Origin: Tritrichomonas foetus
Taxonomy: Eukaryota > Parabasalia > Tritrichomonadida > Tritrichomonadidae
Assembly (NCBI GenBank): GCA_001839685.1
Contig: MLAK01000784.1
Coordinates: 18,403 to 52,757, forward strand
DNA length: 34,355 bases
Reading direction: 5' to 3'
Part shown: in pieces, positions 1 through 10,445 of the stretch
How positions within the stretch are numbered: position 1 is the stretch's first letter
How the letters are laid out: the number at the start of each line of letters is the position of its first letter
Position numbers and translations under genes: made by a program
The notes under the pieces: generated by a model
What the model was told of the DNA's origin: nothing
Databases searched by the model: none
Seen by the model: only the letters and a program-made list of their open reading frames with translations

Positions 1-171
1 ATGTTGGCAAAGTTTGAAAAAAAATCTAAGCATCAATCTTTCGGAAAATTCAAATTCAATAAAATTGGTGTATTGCAAGATAAATTCGATAAAATTGTCC
101 ACATAGTAGGGATAATATAGAGAAATAGTTGAGTAACTCTTTGATCTAGTGGAAAAGGCAAAATCTTTCAT
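1..171 (-). CDS. Partial hypothetical protein (5' part, runs off the left edge)
   Basis: An ATG at 171-169 on the minus strand opens a frame that stays open to position 1, giving 57 codons beginning MKDFAFSTRSKSY. The frame is also open for about 15 codons upstream of this ATG, up to a TGA, so the start is not certain. The product is rich in Phe, Tyr and Ile and I recognise no family. The same gene start is present at 34174-34344, differing by few substitutions and no indels over the shared part. It could be the N-terminus of a repeated gene family or a degenerate fragment. No clear initiator motif lies just upstream. Confidence 0.35.
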   Translation of the reverse strand, partial: MKDFAFSTRSKSYSTISLYYPYYVDNFIEFILQYTNFIEFEFSERLMLRFFFKLCQH

Positions 172-182
172 CTGCTTTGAGA
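1..182. repeat. Direct repeat, left copy (pairs with 34174-34355)
   Basis: Positions 1-182 match 34174-34355 in the same orientation without indels. I count four substitutions, all in the part nearest position 182. The first 127 bases are identical. Both window edges therefore fall inside the same repeat. Confidence 0.95.
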
Positions 183-414
183 TTTTAGAAATAATGTGTA
201 ATTTCGATAATTGTAATCAAGCGAATTTTGGCATTTTTTATTGGTTGAGATCTATTCAGCAAAAATTCGTTGCTGTAAATTAAGCATCAGAGAGTCGGGA
301 AGTTGTTTCCAAGATNCNAAAAAGNTCAGTTNANTTAATGAAAATAAACGTATTTCCAGGTTGTGTACTTTTGTTTGTATACATCTGATGATTCATTATT
401 CTTCAGAATTTTGA
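172..414. other. Intergenic spacer with ambiguous bases
   Basis: This is the divergent spacer between the left partial gene and the VPS9-like gene. Ambiguous bases (N) occur at 316, 318, 325, 332 and 334, which marks low-quality sequence. I see no gene in it. Confidence 0.8.
393..399 (+). promoter_or_regulatory. Inr-like initiator of the VPS9-like gene
   Basis: TCATTAT fits the trichomonad initiator TCA(+1)Y(T/A). The putative +1 A is at 395, 20 nt upstream of the ATG at 415, within the usual short 5'-UTR range. Confidence 0.5.
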
Positions 415-1890
415 ATGAGATATCACAAAATTACTCATTCAATTATGAATGTCGGTTCATATGCACAAACTCGAAAAGCTAAAAAATCTGCTCAAAGTGA
501 CGTGAATAATTGGTGCTCAAGAAATCCTCAACTCGCAAAGCATGTCATACTTTTGAAAAAAACTGCAAATTTATCAGATCAGGCATTCGAAATGAAACGA
601 AACCGCTCTCATAATCGGACAATTACTTCATTGGTCACTTTTATTACCAGAATCGAACAAGAAATACTTTCCACGCGCGAAACTCTCGAAAAATTATGTT
701 CAGCGAATATCCCACAAATTCAATCATTATGCTATGATTTCACATATCAAAATATGGATGTGAGGAAACTTTTCTATATAGAACAGCATTTACATCAAAT
801 GGAAATTGAAACATTCAATTTAAAATTTTCATATTTGTTTGAACTCCTCAGCAACTTAAATGATGTTCAAAAATTATTGACCAAACCAAACTCAATTCCC
901 TGTGATATGATTTTATCATTTGATGATAATTTTTATTCACTTTCCAATAATCAAGATATTATCAATAATGTGAAAAAGATTCGCAGACTGTTTTCATATA
1001 AAGAAAATCTTAGTAAAAAGATACAATCATATGAAAAGCCACTTTGGCATACAGATATTCCAAATTTCCTCAAAAAAGCGGCAAATATGTCCTTATCAAA
1101 ATTTGATTCTGATATTTCTTACATTCTTCCACAAAATTGTGAAGTATCAATTTCGAGATTCTTATTTCATAACCATTCAGTTTACGGTTCAAAAGTTGAT
1201 GTAATCCTGCGAAGTTTTCCAAACATCTCGCCAGAAGTCTTCATTTATGAACTTGTGAAACTTTGTTATGATTTAGTTCCGCCTAATTTTCATTACACTC
1301 ATCAAGAATTGACAATTATTATTATTTTCTTCTTTCGTGTACTATTTGAGAGAGTATATGAAAAATTTGGTTCTTTTTTCTATAAATCTGAAATTGATGA
1401 AAGAATGAAATACACTGCAATTTTAAAAAATAAAAAAATGTCGGCATCTTGTTTTAATTGGCCTGCAGTGTATATTGACAGTAGTTATTCCGACATAAAA
1501 GATAAAATTTCTGCTCAGGATTTTTTTAAGTCTGATCAATATTTTTCTGCCGCTGCAATGTTTCTTGAAATGACAATTTTTTGTACGAATCCAATCGATG
1601 CACTATATTACTGTCATAAAACGATGGTTGGAATGCAAAAAGGTGCCATTATTCACTCACTCAGAGGCCGAACGGCAAACCAAATTGATGTTGTACAGGT
1701 GATCTGTTTTGATGATCTGTTTTCTTTGCTTCTTGGAACGTTTCTAGCTTCGAATCTTCCTGATTTGTTTCATTTGGACCAATTTTTGCAGCTTTACTCG
1801 CCAACTGATACTTTGTCACCTCCTCTTGAATATGCAAAAGCAAATATTGAAGGTCTTGCACAACATATCATGTCTATGAAATTGGATTAA
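415..1890 (+). CDS. VPS9-domain protein, candidate Rab5-type GEF
   Basis: This 491-residue protein has a long helical N-terminal half and a C-terminal region resembling the VPS9 catalytic core of Rabex-5 and related Rab5 exchange factors. The relevant segment starts near residue 360 with YFSAAAMFLEMTIF. It continues with CFDDLFSLLLGTFLASNLPDL at 431-451, the counterpart of the family's DDxxPxxxYxxxxANPxxL-like helix, and ends with PLEYAKANIEGL at 470-481. Asp433/434 and Tyr473 sit about 40 residues apart, as the catalytic Asp and Tyr do in Rabex-5. The Thr that follows the Tyr by three residues in Rabex-5 appears to be Ala476 here. The family activates endosomal Rab GTPases on early endosomes. 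The first ATG after an Inr-like site was chosen; Met11 is an alternative start. The assignment rests on motif recognition only. Confidence 0.65.
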   Translation: MRYHKITHSIMNVGSYAQTRKAKKSAQSDVNNWCSRNPQLAKHVILLKKTANLSDQAFEMKRNRSHNRTITSLVTFITRIEQEILSTRETLEKLCSANIPQIQSLCYDFTYQNMDVRKLFYIEQHLHQMEIETFNLKFSYLFELLSNLNDVQKLLTKPNSIPCDMILSFDDNFYSLSNNQDIINNVKKIRRLFSYKENLSKKIQSYEKPLWHTDIPNFLKKAANMSLSKFDSDISYILPQNCEVSISRFLFHNHSVYGSKVDVILRSFPNISPEVFIYELVKLCYDLVPPNFHYTHQELTIIIIFFFRVLFERVYEKFGSFFYKSEIDERMKYTAILKNKKMSASCFNWPAVYIDSSYSDIKDKISAQDFFKSDQYFSAAAMFLEMTIFCTNPIDALYYCHKTMVGMQKGAIIHSLRGRTANQIDVVQVICFDDLFSLLLGTFLASNLPDLFHLDQFLQLYSPTDTLSPPLEYAKANIEGLAQHIMSMKLD

Positions 1891-2268
1891 TGTTATATTA
1901 ATGCGTATTTATGTTTTTTTATATAAAAGTGTTTGGGTTTATTTACCTCTTTTCTTTTAATTTCTTTCTTTTCATTTAATATCTTTCTTTTCATTTAATA
2001 TCTTTCTTTTCATTTAATTTCTTTCTTTTCATTTAGTTTCTTTCTTTTCATTTAGTTTATTTCTTTTCATTTAGTTTCTTTCCATGTAATTAGTAAATTA
2101 GTTGATTTAAAATTGTTGCATCATAAATATTGCTTCAAATGATGAAATGTCAATTATTCAGTGCTTATATGGTCAATGGTTTACATTAACTCAAAAGTGT
2201 TAAATTTTCAGCTTTTTCAATTGAAACTTCGTTTTTTGGGCAAAAATATCAAGTTTTAAGCTTTCGGT
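1891..2268. other. Intergenic spacer with minisatellite
   Basis: This spacer separates two co-directional genes. Its main content is the pyrimidine-rich tandem repeat at 1961-2090. The 3' part before the ATG at 2269 has no good TCAYW initiator; the nearest candidates are TCAATTG and TCAAGTT. Confidence 0.7.
1961..2090. repeat. Minisatellite, 19-bp unit, about 7 copies
   Basis: The unit is close to TTCTTTCTTTTCATTTAGT, repeated head to tail with one- or two-base variation. The final copy is shorter and degenerate. It begins about 70 bp after the stop of the VPS9-like gene. Confidence 0.9.
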
Positions 2269-4773
2269 ATGCTATCAATTGAAACGCTGGAAAATCAGCG
2301 ACGGTTGAGAAGTAACAAATATGGAGACAATGCTTCACCACCCAACCCGACTTCATTTCAAAACGCTGCCAAAAATCATATCCTAAATTTCAATCAGCCG
2401 AGTCTGCAAAGCCCGCGAGTCGATCAACCATCGCCGAGAAACATTTCGCCTCATTATGAAAGTCAAACGCTCGAATCTATTCCGAAATTTGATGATTTCA
2501 ATAAAAATATAAATATCGGTGATCCTTCTTCAAAAACGTCCAGCGGTGACCTTTCATACTTACAATCACAGATTCAAAGCCTCCACCACTTGATTGAAAG
2601 GTTGATATCAGTGGATATTCCAGCCCGCCTAAAACCGAACGAAGAAGCAATTTCTAACCTCTATTCAAAATTTGAATCATCACAAAGTTCAAATCATGAC
2701 TCAATTCAATCACTGAAAGATAGAATTTCTGAATTATCATTAAATTTCAACACTACTACTCAAAAAGCTGCTGACCATTCAGAAAAAATCGAAGCATCAT
2801 TAAATAAAGTGAAAAGTGATGTTTCAACTGGAAATGAAATGATTTCAAATGCAATGAATCAATTTGATTCAAAAATTTCACAAATTGAATCTTCCATCAA
2901 AATTCTGTCAAATAAACAACAACAATTGGAGCAATTTATTCGAGATCAAGTTTCACAACTTTCGAACTCGATTTCAGAAGTACAAAGAACATCAAATCAA
3001 AGAGATCAAATTCTTTCATCACAAGTTGAAAGTTTGAATCAACAAACTATAGAAACTTTTTCAAATGTCAATGAATCAATCGAAAAAGTTTCTTCATCAT
3101 TTAATGAATCAATATCTTCTTTAGCAAACGATGCCCGAGAAAGTTTTAATATTATTCGAACTGAACATGAAGAAGATATTGAAAATTTAAATATGCAATT
3201 AGAAAAAGCGACAACCCAAATTAATGAATCATTTGAAACTTTACAAAAAGAGGTAGTAAGCACGTTTATGACAATTCAAGGAACAATGAAAGAAAATAAT
3301 ACCAAATTTCAAGAATCCTTAACAAAAGAAGTCCAAAATCGAGAATTTCATGATCAACGAATTGTCGAATTACAAAATAATTTGGCTACAAGTTTTACTC
3401 TGAAAAATAATGAAATGAAATCTCATATTGATAAAATTGACCAATCTGTAAATGAAAAAATCGAAAAAAGTTGCATATATTTCTTTAATCAATGGAAAAG
3501 TGAGCTTGCTGTCTTCGTGAACGAAACAACAAAAATCGCTCGCGATCAAAAAGTTCGAATAGATAATAACGAAATCCGTTTAGCTGAATTAAATAATGAA
3601 ATTCAAGATAAAAATCAAAAATCTTTACTTTATGTGAATGAGCAAATTTCTCAGAATAATCAAGTGATTTCAGATAAATTCACTAGTCAAGAAAAAGCGA
3701 ATGAAACAGCTCTCAAAACTTTAAGATTGTCATTAAAAGAGTTTTCGGTCATGATAAACAATACATCTTTAATTATTCCACGTATTGAAAAAATGGAACA
3801 CTCAATTCAAAAACAAAAACAAAAATTGAAATTAGCTTTAGATCAAAATGAAGACTTACTTGCATTGACCCCTCAATTTATAGATAAAAATCGTCCATTT
3901 GGGGAAAATTATCGGCCTACAGAAAGAATTGAAATGCTTGAGAGAGTAGTTGGCAAAAGGCGAATTCCACCACGCTTAAATCGTCTTGAGAGAGAAATTC
4001 TGAAAATTCGAAAACTGATTCCAAATGAATTAATCAAAAGAATAGATCGTATTGAAAATGGTTTTACAGGAGCTTCTCTTGTCAGCGAAAGAGTTGCTCG
4101 TCTTGAAGATCTCCACAATCTTCAAAACATTAAAAACGCTTACAATGTTCAAAAAAGCATATTAAACACCAACTCTGAAGATTTGAACAATAGGATGAAT
4201 GTGAGATTGGATAATGAGATTAATATAAGATTGAGGAGATCGAACAGTTGTGGATTGATTAAGTTGAATACTGTTTTACCAAGAACACCGATTTTTGTCG
4301 AAAATGATGAAATGTTGAGTAGTGAAACATTTAATTCACAAGAAGAAGAAGAAGAAAGTGAAGATAATAGAAATCGTTCTGATTATTATTCTTATGGTTA
4401 TTCAAGCTTGACCGAAAGTCGTAACAATAAACGAAATCATATAAAACCACGATATGAAGATGTTCCGAATTCAAGACTCCAACTTACTTTTGATATTCAT
4501 CATGAAGATGTAAAAAGTGAGAATCCAAAACCTGGATTGTTCATTTTATTAATTGGTGAGCCCAGAAAATCATCAAGAAATGGAATTCACAGAGTTAAGC
4601 CAAGAAGATATGATGAATATATTTATCCAAATCCTGAATCAAATCCTGAAGATGTTCAAGCCCTTCTTCTAAAAAGAAAGGAAGCGAAATATCAGCCTGT
4701 TTTACCCAATTCTCCAAAAACAGAAACCAAACCACCAAGGAGAAATGCACACCATCCGAAAAAAGGACACTAA
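2269..4773 (+). CDS. Long coiled-coil protein, hypothetical
   Basis: This 834-residue protein has three parts. Residues 1 to about 85 are Pro/Ser/Asn-rich and probably disordered. Residues about 90-530 are rich in Gln, Glu, Lys, Asn and Ser with heptad-like spacing of Ile, Leu and Phe, typical of an extended coiled coil. Residues about 500-625 carry repeated R(I/L)xxxE blocks, for example ERIEMLERVV, PRLNRLEREI, KRIDRIENGF and ERVARLEDLH. The C-terminus is basic and low in complexity, with an acidic EEEEESED patch near 690 and a Lys/His-rich end. I do not recognise a named family; a cytoskeletal or scaffold role is an inference from the fold only. The stop codon is followed by AA, so TAAA overlaps the stop as often seen for trichomonad poly(A) signals. 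The next gene is convergent. Confidence 0.85.
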   Translation: MLSIETLENQRRLRSNKYGDNASPPNPTSFQNAAKNHILNFNQPSLQSPRVDQPSPRNISPHYESQTLESIPKFDDFNKNINIGDPSSKTSSGDLSYLQSQIQSLHHLIERLISVDIPARLKPNEEAISNLYSKFESSQSSNHDSIQSLKDRISELSLNFNTTTQKAADHSEKIEASLNKVKSDVSTGNEMISNAMNQFDSKISQIESSIKILSNKQQQLEQFIRDQVSQLSNSISEVQRTSNQRDQILSSQVESLNQQTIETFSNVNESIEKVSSSFNESISSLANDARESFNIIRTEHEEDIENLNMQLEKATTQINESFETLQKEVVSTFMTIQGTMKENNTKFQESLTKEVQNREFHDQRIVELQNNLATSFTLKNNEMKSHIDKIDQSVNEKIEKSCIYFFNQWKSELAVFVNETTKIARDQKVRIDNNEIRLAELNNEIQDKNQKSLLYVNEQISQNNQVISDKFTSQEKANETALKTLRLSLKEFSVMINNTSLIIPRIEKMEHSIQKQKQKLKLALDQNEDLLALTPQFIDKNRPFGENYRPTERIEMLERVVGKRRIPPRLNRLEREILKIRKLIPNELIKRIDRIENGFTGASLVSERVARLEDLHNLQNIKNAYNVQKSILNTNSEDLNNRMNVRLDNEINIRLRRSNSCGLIKLNTVLPRTPIFVENDEMLSSETFNSQEEEEESEDNRNRSDYYSYGYSSLTESRNNKRNHIKPRYEDVPNSRLQLTFDIHHEDVKSENPKPGLFILLIGEPRKSSRNGIHRVKPRRYDEYIYPNPESNPEDVQALLLKRKEAKYQPVLPNSPKTETKPPRRNAHHPKKGH

Positions 4774-5246
4774 AATATTGCTCTAACAATGAGGTCCTTT
4801 TTAATTGTCATAACACATAGTTTCCGGAATATTTGTGCATGGATATTTAACATATTTTCTATTCGCTGAATGCTTGAAAAGAAGATTTTTGAGCGAAAAG
4901 AATTATAATGATATATATTTTGTTATTTGTTTTGTAAAATTTATCTTTTATTCTTGATTATTTAAAATTTATCTTTTTTCTTGATTATTTTATTCCAAAC
5001 TAAACCAAGAATAGTGTTCTATTTGGTATCAAATTGACAAGAATCTGAACCAATTGATAACTGAATAAAAATAATTAATTAAGCCTTTTAGAACTCAATT
5101 AAACTAAGAATTAGGCTTGAATGATAGAAATCCCTAACTTATGGTCGAAAATATTGGAAATAAAATGAAAAGAAAGTAAAAACCGTATATTTATTTACAA
5201 CAAAACCAAACATTATGACCAATTATACAACAACAAAGAAGAATTT
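4774..5246. other. Convergent intergenic spacer
   Basis: This AT-rich spacer separates the 3' ends of two convergent genes. Apart from a two-copy direct repeat at about 4937-4990 I see no gene, RNA or regulatory structure. Confidence 0.7.
4937..4990. repeat. Two-copy tandem repeat, about 27 bp
   Basis: Two adjacent copies of a unit containing AAAATTTATCTTTT and TTCTTGATTATTT lie in the convergent spacer. They differ mainly by the length of a T run. Confidence 0.8.
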
Positions 5247-6518
5247 TTACAATTCTTCAGAATTTTCAGCATCATTTCTCTTCTTCATAACATTCTTTTC
5301 ATATTCATTTAATCCATGAATCTTGCTGAGAATATATTTTAACTCAGGATCGAAAATGGCCTCTTCTTTTGCCGCCGAAACAATTTTGAAGGCGCATTCG
5401 GACGAATGTATCGATTTTCGATCGTTTGAAAGTCGAATCAAAGATGGAATTAAATCTACTGCGACTTGGCATCCATGTTTTTGAATTGAAAATGCAGAAG
5501 ATGCAAAATCAACAATTGCATTCATTAAAAAAGTGCTTTTTGATTTATTAAAAATCAAATAACTTAAAACAGGTGAAATTTCTAAAGCAACTTTTCCAGT
5601 TTCTGCAAATTTGGCTAAAATTTTAATGGCTGCAACTTCTGCTCTTCTTGCTTCACAAAAATTATTAAAAATGAAGTGTTTGGTTAGAGAATAAATATCA
5701 AATTTTAATTGTGTATGTAAAAAATCGAACATCAAAAAGAATAATTCAAAAAGTTCATCGAAAAATTCTTTTTGTCGAGTTTCTGAAATTTTTAATTTGC
5801 TATTTTGGGTATTTTTGATATCTAATGATGAGCTTTTACTAATTAAAATTGAAAAAGTTTCTGAGGTGAAAATTGGATCGAAATCATCTGAATGAGAACA
5901 AACTTTTAAAACTTTAATGATATTAATTATTTCACTGTCATTTCCATTTTTTAACTTTTTAAGGATGATGTTTTGGAAACCGTTCTGGATTAACCAATGA
6001 TGAGTTATTCCAGGTGGTTGGTTAGGACCACATATGTTCTCAAAAAAATCGGTGATGTAAACGTCCCGAATCAATTCAAATATTTCAATGATAAATTGAA
6101 ATCCATTTGATAAAGAGTTTGGCCGTATGAGGATAACTTTTTGAAGTAATGATAAGATTCTCGGAAGTCTATTGTCAATATCTGTTAAAAATTCACTTTG
6201 ATCGGTTACTCGATTCTTTAGTTCTTCAAAAAAAACATGGAAAAATTGAGTTTTTTGGTTCGACTCAATTATGGATTCAATTATAATCGAGCTACCACTT
6301 GTCAAAATCGCCATTGCCCGGTCTGTGTTTTTGTTTATTTCTTTTCCGCATGCAATTTCGATCATTTCATCAATTTTTGAAGCGAAGAAATTGAGGATAT
6401 GATATTTTTGGAGCAACAACTGAGATGACTGTTTCGCAAGGATTGTGTTTAAGTTCATGCATTGCAGGTTAGTTGTTGGATCCAAATTTGATTGGCTGTC
6501 GAAGGAAAGAAGCGACAT
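5247..6518 (-). CDS. SAPS-like (SIT4/PP6 phosphatase-associated) protein candidate
   Basis: This 423-residue all-helical protein resembles the N-terminal part of SAPS-domain proteins, the regulatory subunits of SIT4/PP6-type phosphatases. Residues 38-75 (LQKYHILNFFASKIDEMI, then DRAMAILTSG) match the usual order of a first helix followed by an A-x-x-IL-(T/L)-S block. The next part follows the family pattern of a long helix, a DFF segment (IRDVYITDFFENI) and a W-L-x-x-x-x-F segment (HHWLIQNGFQNIILKKL). Later helices have ARM/HEAT-like spacing. It is shorter than typical SAPS proteins. A generic armadillo-like protein remains possible. The stop TAA is followed by AAA, giving an overlapping TAAA signal. 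It converges with the coiled-coil gene and diverges from the membrane protein gene at 8121. Confidence 0.5.
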   Translation of the reverse strand: MSLLSFDSQSNLDPTTNLQCMNLNTILAKQSSQLLLQKYHILNFFASKIDEMIEIACGKEINKNTDRAMAILTSGSSIIIESIIESNQKTQFFHVFFEELKNRVTDQSEFLTDIDNRLPRILSLLQKVILIRPNSLSNGFQFIIEIFELIRDVYITDFFENICGPNQPPGITHHWLIQNGFQNIILKKLKNGNDSEIINIIKVLKVCSHSDDFDPIFTSETFSILISKSSSLDIKNTQNSKLKISETRQKEFFDELFELFFLMFDFLHTQLKFDIYSLTKHFIFNNFCEARRAEVAAIKILAKFAETGKVALEISPVLSYLIFNKSKSTFLMNAIVDFASSAFSIQKHGCQVAVDLIPSLIRLSNDRKSIHSSECAFKIVSAAKEEAIFDPELKYILSKIHGLNEYEKNVMKKRNDAENSEEL

Positions 6519-8120
6519 TTGGAATTGTAACTAACAATAGCTTTGAAGACAAAATTAAATGAATATTTTCTAAATAAAGATTTCAATAGAAGAAATTAAA
6601 TTGAATAAAACATACGCAAACTCATACATTTAAAAAGCTCTGTTAATTGATAAACAGTAAAAAATGATTTGTGATAAATTGAAAGATCCTATAAAACGAA
6701 AAAATTTCGAATAAATTATTGTTGATATATCTCAATTTAACTATTTTATATTTATATATTTTTGTAATATTTATTACTTATTATTATGATAAAATGTTTT
6801 CTATAAATATATTTATAAAAAATTCTATGTATCTCAGGATTTGATGATGACAATATTTATCCTCTCAACAGTTAATTTTTTATCAAAAATTCCAATGATG
6901 CAAACAATTTTATCACAATTTTTGAGTAAATTGAGTTTCCTTAGAATTTTACCATTTCGAATTTTATCTTTTTCAAAAATCTAAATATATTTTGAGATGT
7001 TTTCAGAATATATAGAAATATCAAATAGAAATTAAACATATTTTGAGATGAAAAAAAAGATGCAACTTCAAAAATCAAATAATCCAAGAAATTTTCAGTG
7101 GAAATATGAAGAAATTTAAATAAAATTTGCGGTTAAGTTTTCGTTTATAAAAAGACCATGTATTCGGCTTTCTAGAAAGCATCAAGTTATCTCTAAATCA
7201 ATTGGATTATTGAACAGGATAACTGTATTTTATAAACTGTCTCCTTCGTTCGAATACGTTTGTCGGAATTTATTATGAAATTGCACCGTCACAGAAATCA
7301 ATTTTATATCAATAAAATTGAGCTTTTTTATAATCTTCTGAACGGCAACTATAGTTGCGAAATCTTATGCGGCAGGCCGTTTTTAATAAAATGTAATGAC
7401 TGGAAGTTTGAATCTAATTCTCTTTTTCAAACTTATCGTATTTCACCATAGAAAGTTGTAAATCTATATTTTTCTGAGCAATTACATGCAAAAGCTGTTT
7501 CATGATCTATTTTGCGAATATTTGAGGTTGAACTACATACGATAGCTCATTTATTCAATTTTCTGATAACCTCATAGAATTCGAGTTTCAGAAAAAGTTG
7601 GCACCGACATTTTTAGATTCGCCATACTATCGTGAATTACATACGGTTTCATAGAATCTTATCATTTCTTTTTCACAACACAATCTTGTCGAATTTTTTC
7701 CTCTATTCAATTCATGATTTTTGAATGATCTCATTGAAACCTCACTCTCAATCGGTAAAACCTTAATTTATAATTTAATTTCTTTCTTCGAAGAGGAAAA
7801 TTACCCAAAAAAGTGGTAATAGAAATATTTAGAAAACTATTGACATCATTTGTGATTTGTTTAAAAGCATATTTTCATATTCATCATATCCGACATCAAG
7901 TTTTGAGCGAATTAATATAATTTTTAGTTTTTTATTTTCTGCATCTTTCAATAACAGATTGATATTATAATAATACCCTATCAATAAGGGAGAGAAGACG
8001 AAATTAAATTGATGTTCATTGGCCAAATATCATATGAAAAAATTTGTTCAATGATGACCATTTAGTCAGTCAAAATTAGAGATATGACAGACGCATTCAA
8101 TTTCATGTCACTTCATTCAT
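6519..8120. other. Divergent intergenic region, no gene recognised
   Basis: This 1.6-kb AT-rich region separates divergent genes. The short open frames at 7260-7451 (+) and 7829-8026 (-) start at TTG codons and show no recognisable motif, so I do not call them. The region should hold the promoters of both flanking genes; only the right-hand initiator is evident. Confidence 0.6.
8108..8120 (+). promoter_or_regulatory. Inr-like initiator TCACTTCATT of the 8121 gene
   Basis: TCACTTCATTCAT lies directly before the ATG at 8121 and contains two overlapping TCA(Y)(W) initiators, with +1 A at 8110 or 8115. The first ten bases equal the initiator in front of both transporter copies. Confidence 0.6.
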
Positions 8121-10445
8121 ATGTTTCTTCTTTTCCTTCATTGTGCTTTCTCACTGGATCTTACACCAAAAATTGCTACAGCTTTCAATACTACATTCAC
8201 AGCTCTCTATGCCATAATGAATAAACAATTTGCAATTCCAATGGTTTATCCAGATATTCAAAATTATACAGAATATTTTTCAATGAGTCCAAAAGAATTA
8301 CTTATTGAATTTGGTGTAAATCAGACATCTATTGAAGCAATTTGCGGTCTTGCAGAATCAATTAATCCTAATTCGACATTAACATCTGTGCTTGTCGATT
8401 TGATGAATTTAATGGGATTAGGAATGACTGTTGATAGTTTCAAAATGGTAATGCCATCAGTGATCGATACATTACGTGCCAATGATCATTTTTACAAATT
8501 TATGAACATTGATCAAAAAGTTTTTAATTATATTCTTGGTAATTATAGTGCAAATATTATTGCATACAAAATTTCTGATTTAACCCAATTCCTAGGAATT
8601 AATATTGATAAGTTTATAACATCATTTCATAACATTGGTGCCTCCTTAAATAATCCAAAAACTACCATTCCTGAATTTTTCGAAGTTTTAGGGCATGAAA
8701 ATAAACAAGAAGTTCAAGATTCATTAGATTATGTTCTTGGATTAATGACAGGGCCAATAACATTAGAAGTGTTATCTCAATGGCAAGAACAAATACAAAA
8801 AATAATTTATATGACAGTAAATACCCTAATCAAAGCATTATACAATTTATTAAATGATTCAATGCCAATATTAAAGCCAATTTTGACTATGACAGAAGCT
8901 AGTTATAAAGAAAGACTTGATGCTCTTGATGCTTTTTGTGATGATGTTCAAAACAATCTTTCTTTTTCATTTCTTCAAATTTTTTTAACACCAGAAATGC
9001 TTAAATCTATTCGAGATGCTATTCCTAAACTCAAAAATTCCATTCCAATTTATCAATTCTTTAATGATACTTCGATCTTTGCTGGAATAGCATATTTATT
9101 GAATGAAAAAACACCAATCGATGTTGCTTTACTTTCATTTTTAGAGAAAGGTCCATCAGCAATGAATTTATTGAAACTTTTATCAAATAAAGATTCATTG
9201 GTCCCTCAAATTGTTGAATTGTTTTGTCAAATAATCAATTATCCAAATTTGCCAGTAATTATAAATCAAACTATTTATGATCTGCTAGATGAAAATGTTC
9301 CACTCCAAAATCTTACATTTTTGCAACTTTTGAAAGACTTTGATCCACAAACAATTGTTGACATTATTAATCTGTCAGCCCATATTATGTATGATGCAAG
9401 TACCAAGCAAACTCAAACGGTAATTAAAGCTTATGATCTCCAATTTCAAGCACTTGGATTATCATCAGAAATGGTTATTAGTTTAGCCACTGAGGCTTTT
9501 GGATTAATAAATATGACAGGAGGCTTTGTTCAATCTATGGATCAAATTTATAATACTACAATGCAAATGCTTTCATATGGAATTAGTTCGCTTGGGCCAA
9601 ACTTTTCATCTGAGGCGCGAGAATATGATGTTATACTTTCTCAGTACATAACCGATTTAATCATCGATATTAGTGCTTTACTTCAACCAGATAATAAACT
9701 AAGTAGTTTAGTTGATGTTCTTTTGCCATTTAATGGAGGTGAACTACTTTTAAACTGTTTTGTTCCGCTTTTAAATTTAGTAGTAGAAAATAAGGCAGGA
9801 TCATCACTTATGTTTGTCAGCAAACCAATACAGTATTTAGCAACTTTATTGGAAATTATGAAATGGAGGGAATATCCAGATGAAATATCATTTCCAAAAT
9901 TAATTAATACGATTAAATTTCATAAAGATTATGATCCATCAAAATTACCACTTCATTTAATATATGGTATGTGTCAGAAAATAAAAGAATTAAATGAAAA
10001 TGAAACATTTTACTCGTCCTTGCTGTATTCCGAGTTTCTTTTATTAAATGAAACAGCAGTCTTGGAACAGCTAAATAACTTACAGATGAATATTTTAACT
10101 TCTAAGTCAGCACAGTCAATGGCATCATCAATAGCTGGCAAAGATATAACTAAACTATTTGCTTTGTTAGAAAATGTGAGTAAATTAACATTCAAGAAGG
10201 AACCCATTCCTTCAGGTATTGTGGCTAATTTCCTGAATATATTATCTACAGCGGCTCCTGAAGTTCCTCTCCCAGAGGTTCCTCAAGAAGAAGTTAAACC
10301 AGAACCGCAACCAACGAATAAAGGAATACCACCTGGAGGAATAGCTGGGATTGTCATCGCATGCGTGGTCGTAGTTATTGTGATAATAGTTGTGATCGTC
10401 TGCGTTAAGAAGAAGCAATCCCAAAACGATACGAGTAGATCTTAA
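8121..10445 (+). CDS. Type I single-pass membrane protein, surface-type, hypothetical
   Basis: This 774-residue protein starts with a short signal peptide (MFLLFLHCAFS, likely cut before LDLTPK). A long helical, Asn-rich ectodomain with many N-x-S/T sequons follows. A Pro/Glu-rich stalk (PEVPLPEVPQEEVKPEPQP) lies near residue 715. One strong membrane segment of Gly, Ile and Val lies at about 738-762, followed by a basic stop-transfer KKK and a tail of about ten residues. The topology predicts delivery to the cell surface or an endomembrane, with the N-terminal mass outside. I recognise no domain family. The start is well supported: the first ATG lies directly after an initiator motif and gives the signal peptide. 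Confidence 0.8.
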   Translation: MFLLFLHCAFSLDLTPKIATAFNTTFTALYAIMNKQFAIPMVYPDIQNYTEYFSMSPKELLIEFGVNQTSIEAICGLAESINPNSTLTSVLVDLMNLMGLGMTVDSFKMVMPSVIDTLRANDHFYKFMNIDQKVFNYILGNYSANIIAYKISDLTQFLGINIDKFITSFHNIGASLNNPKTTIPEFFEVLGHENKQEVQDSLDYVLGLMTGPITLEVLSQWQEQIQKIIYMTVNTLIKALYNLLNDSMPILKPILTMTEASYKERLDALDAFCDDVQNNLSFSFLQIFLTPEMLKSIRDAIPKLKNSIPIYQFFNDTSIFAGIAYLLNEKTPIDVALLSFLEKGPSAMNLLKLLSNKDSLVPQIVELFCQIINYPNLPVIINQTIYDLLDENVPLQNLTFLQLLKDFDPQTIVDIINLSAHIMYDASTKQTQTVIKAYDLQFQALGLSSEMVISLATEAFGLINMTGGFVQSMDQIYNTTMQMLSYGISSLGPNFSSEAREYDVILSQYITDLIIDISALLQPDNKLSSLVDVLLPFNGGELLLNCFVPLLNLVVENKAGSSLMFVSKPIQYLATLLEIMKWREYPDEISFPKLINTIKFHKDYDPSKLPLHLIYGMCQKIKELNENETFYSSLLYSEFLLLNETAVLEQLNNLQMNILTSKSAQSMASSIAGKDITKLFALLENVSKLTFKKEPIPSGIVANFLNILSTAAPEVPLPEVPQEEVKPEPQPTNKGIPPGGIAGIVIACVVVVIVIIVVIVCVKKKQSQNDTSRS

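Noticed and set aside
7260..8026. Short open frames at 7260-7451 (+) and 7829-8026 (-)
   Set aside because: They start at TTG, are short, and have no initiator or recognisable motif.
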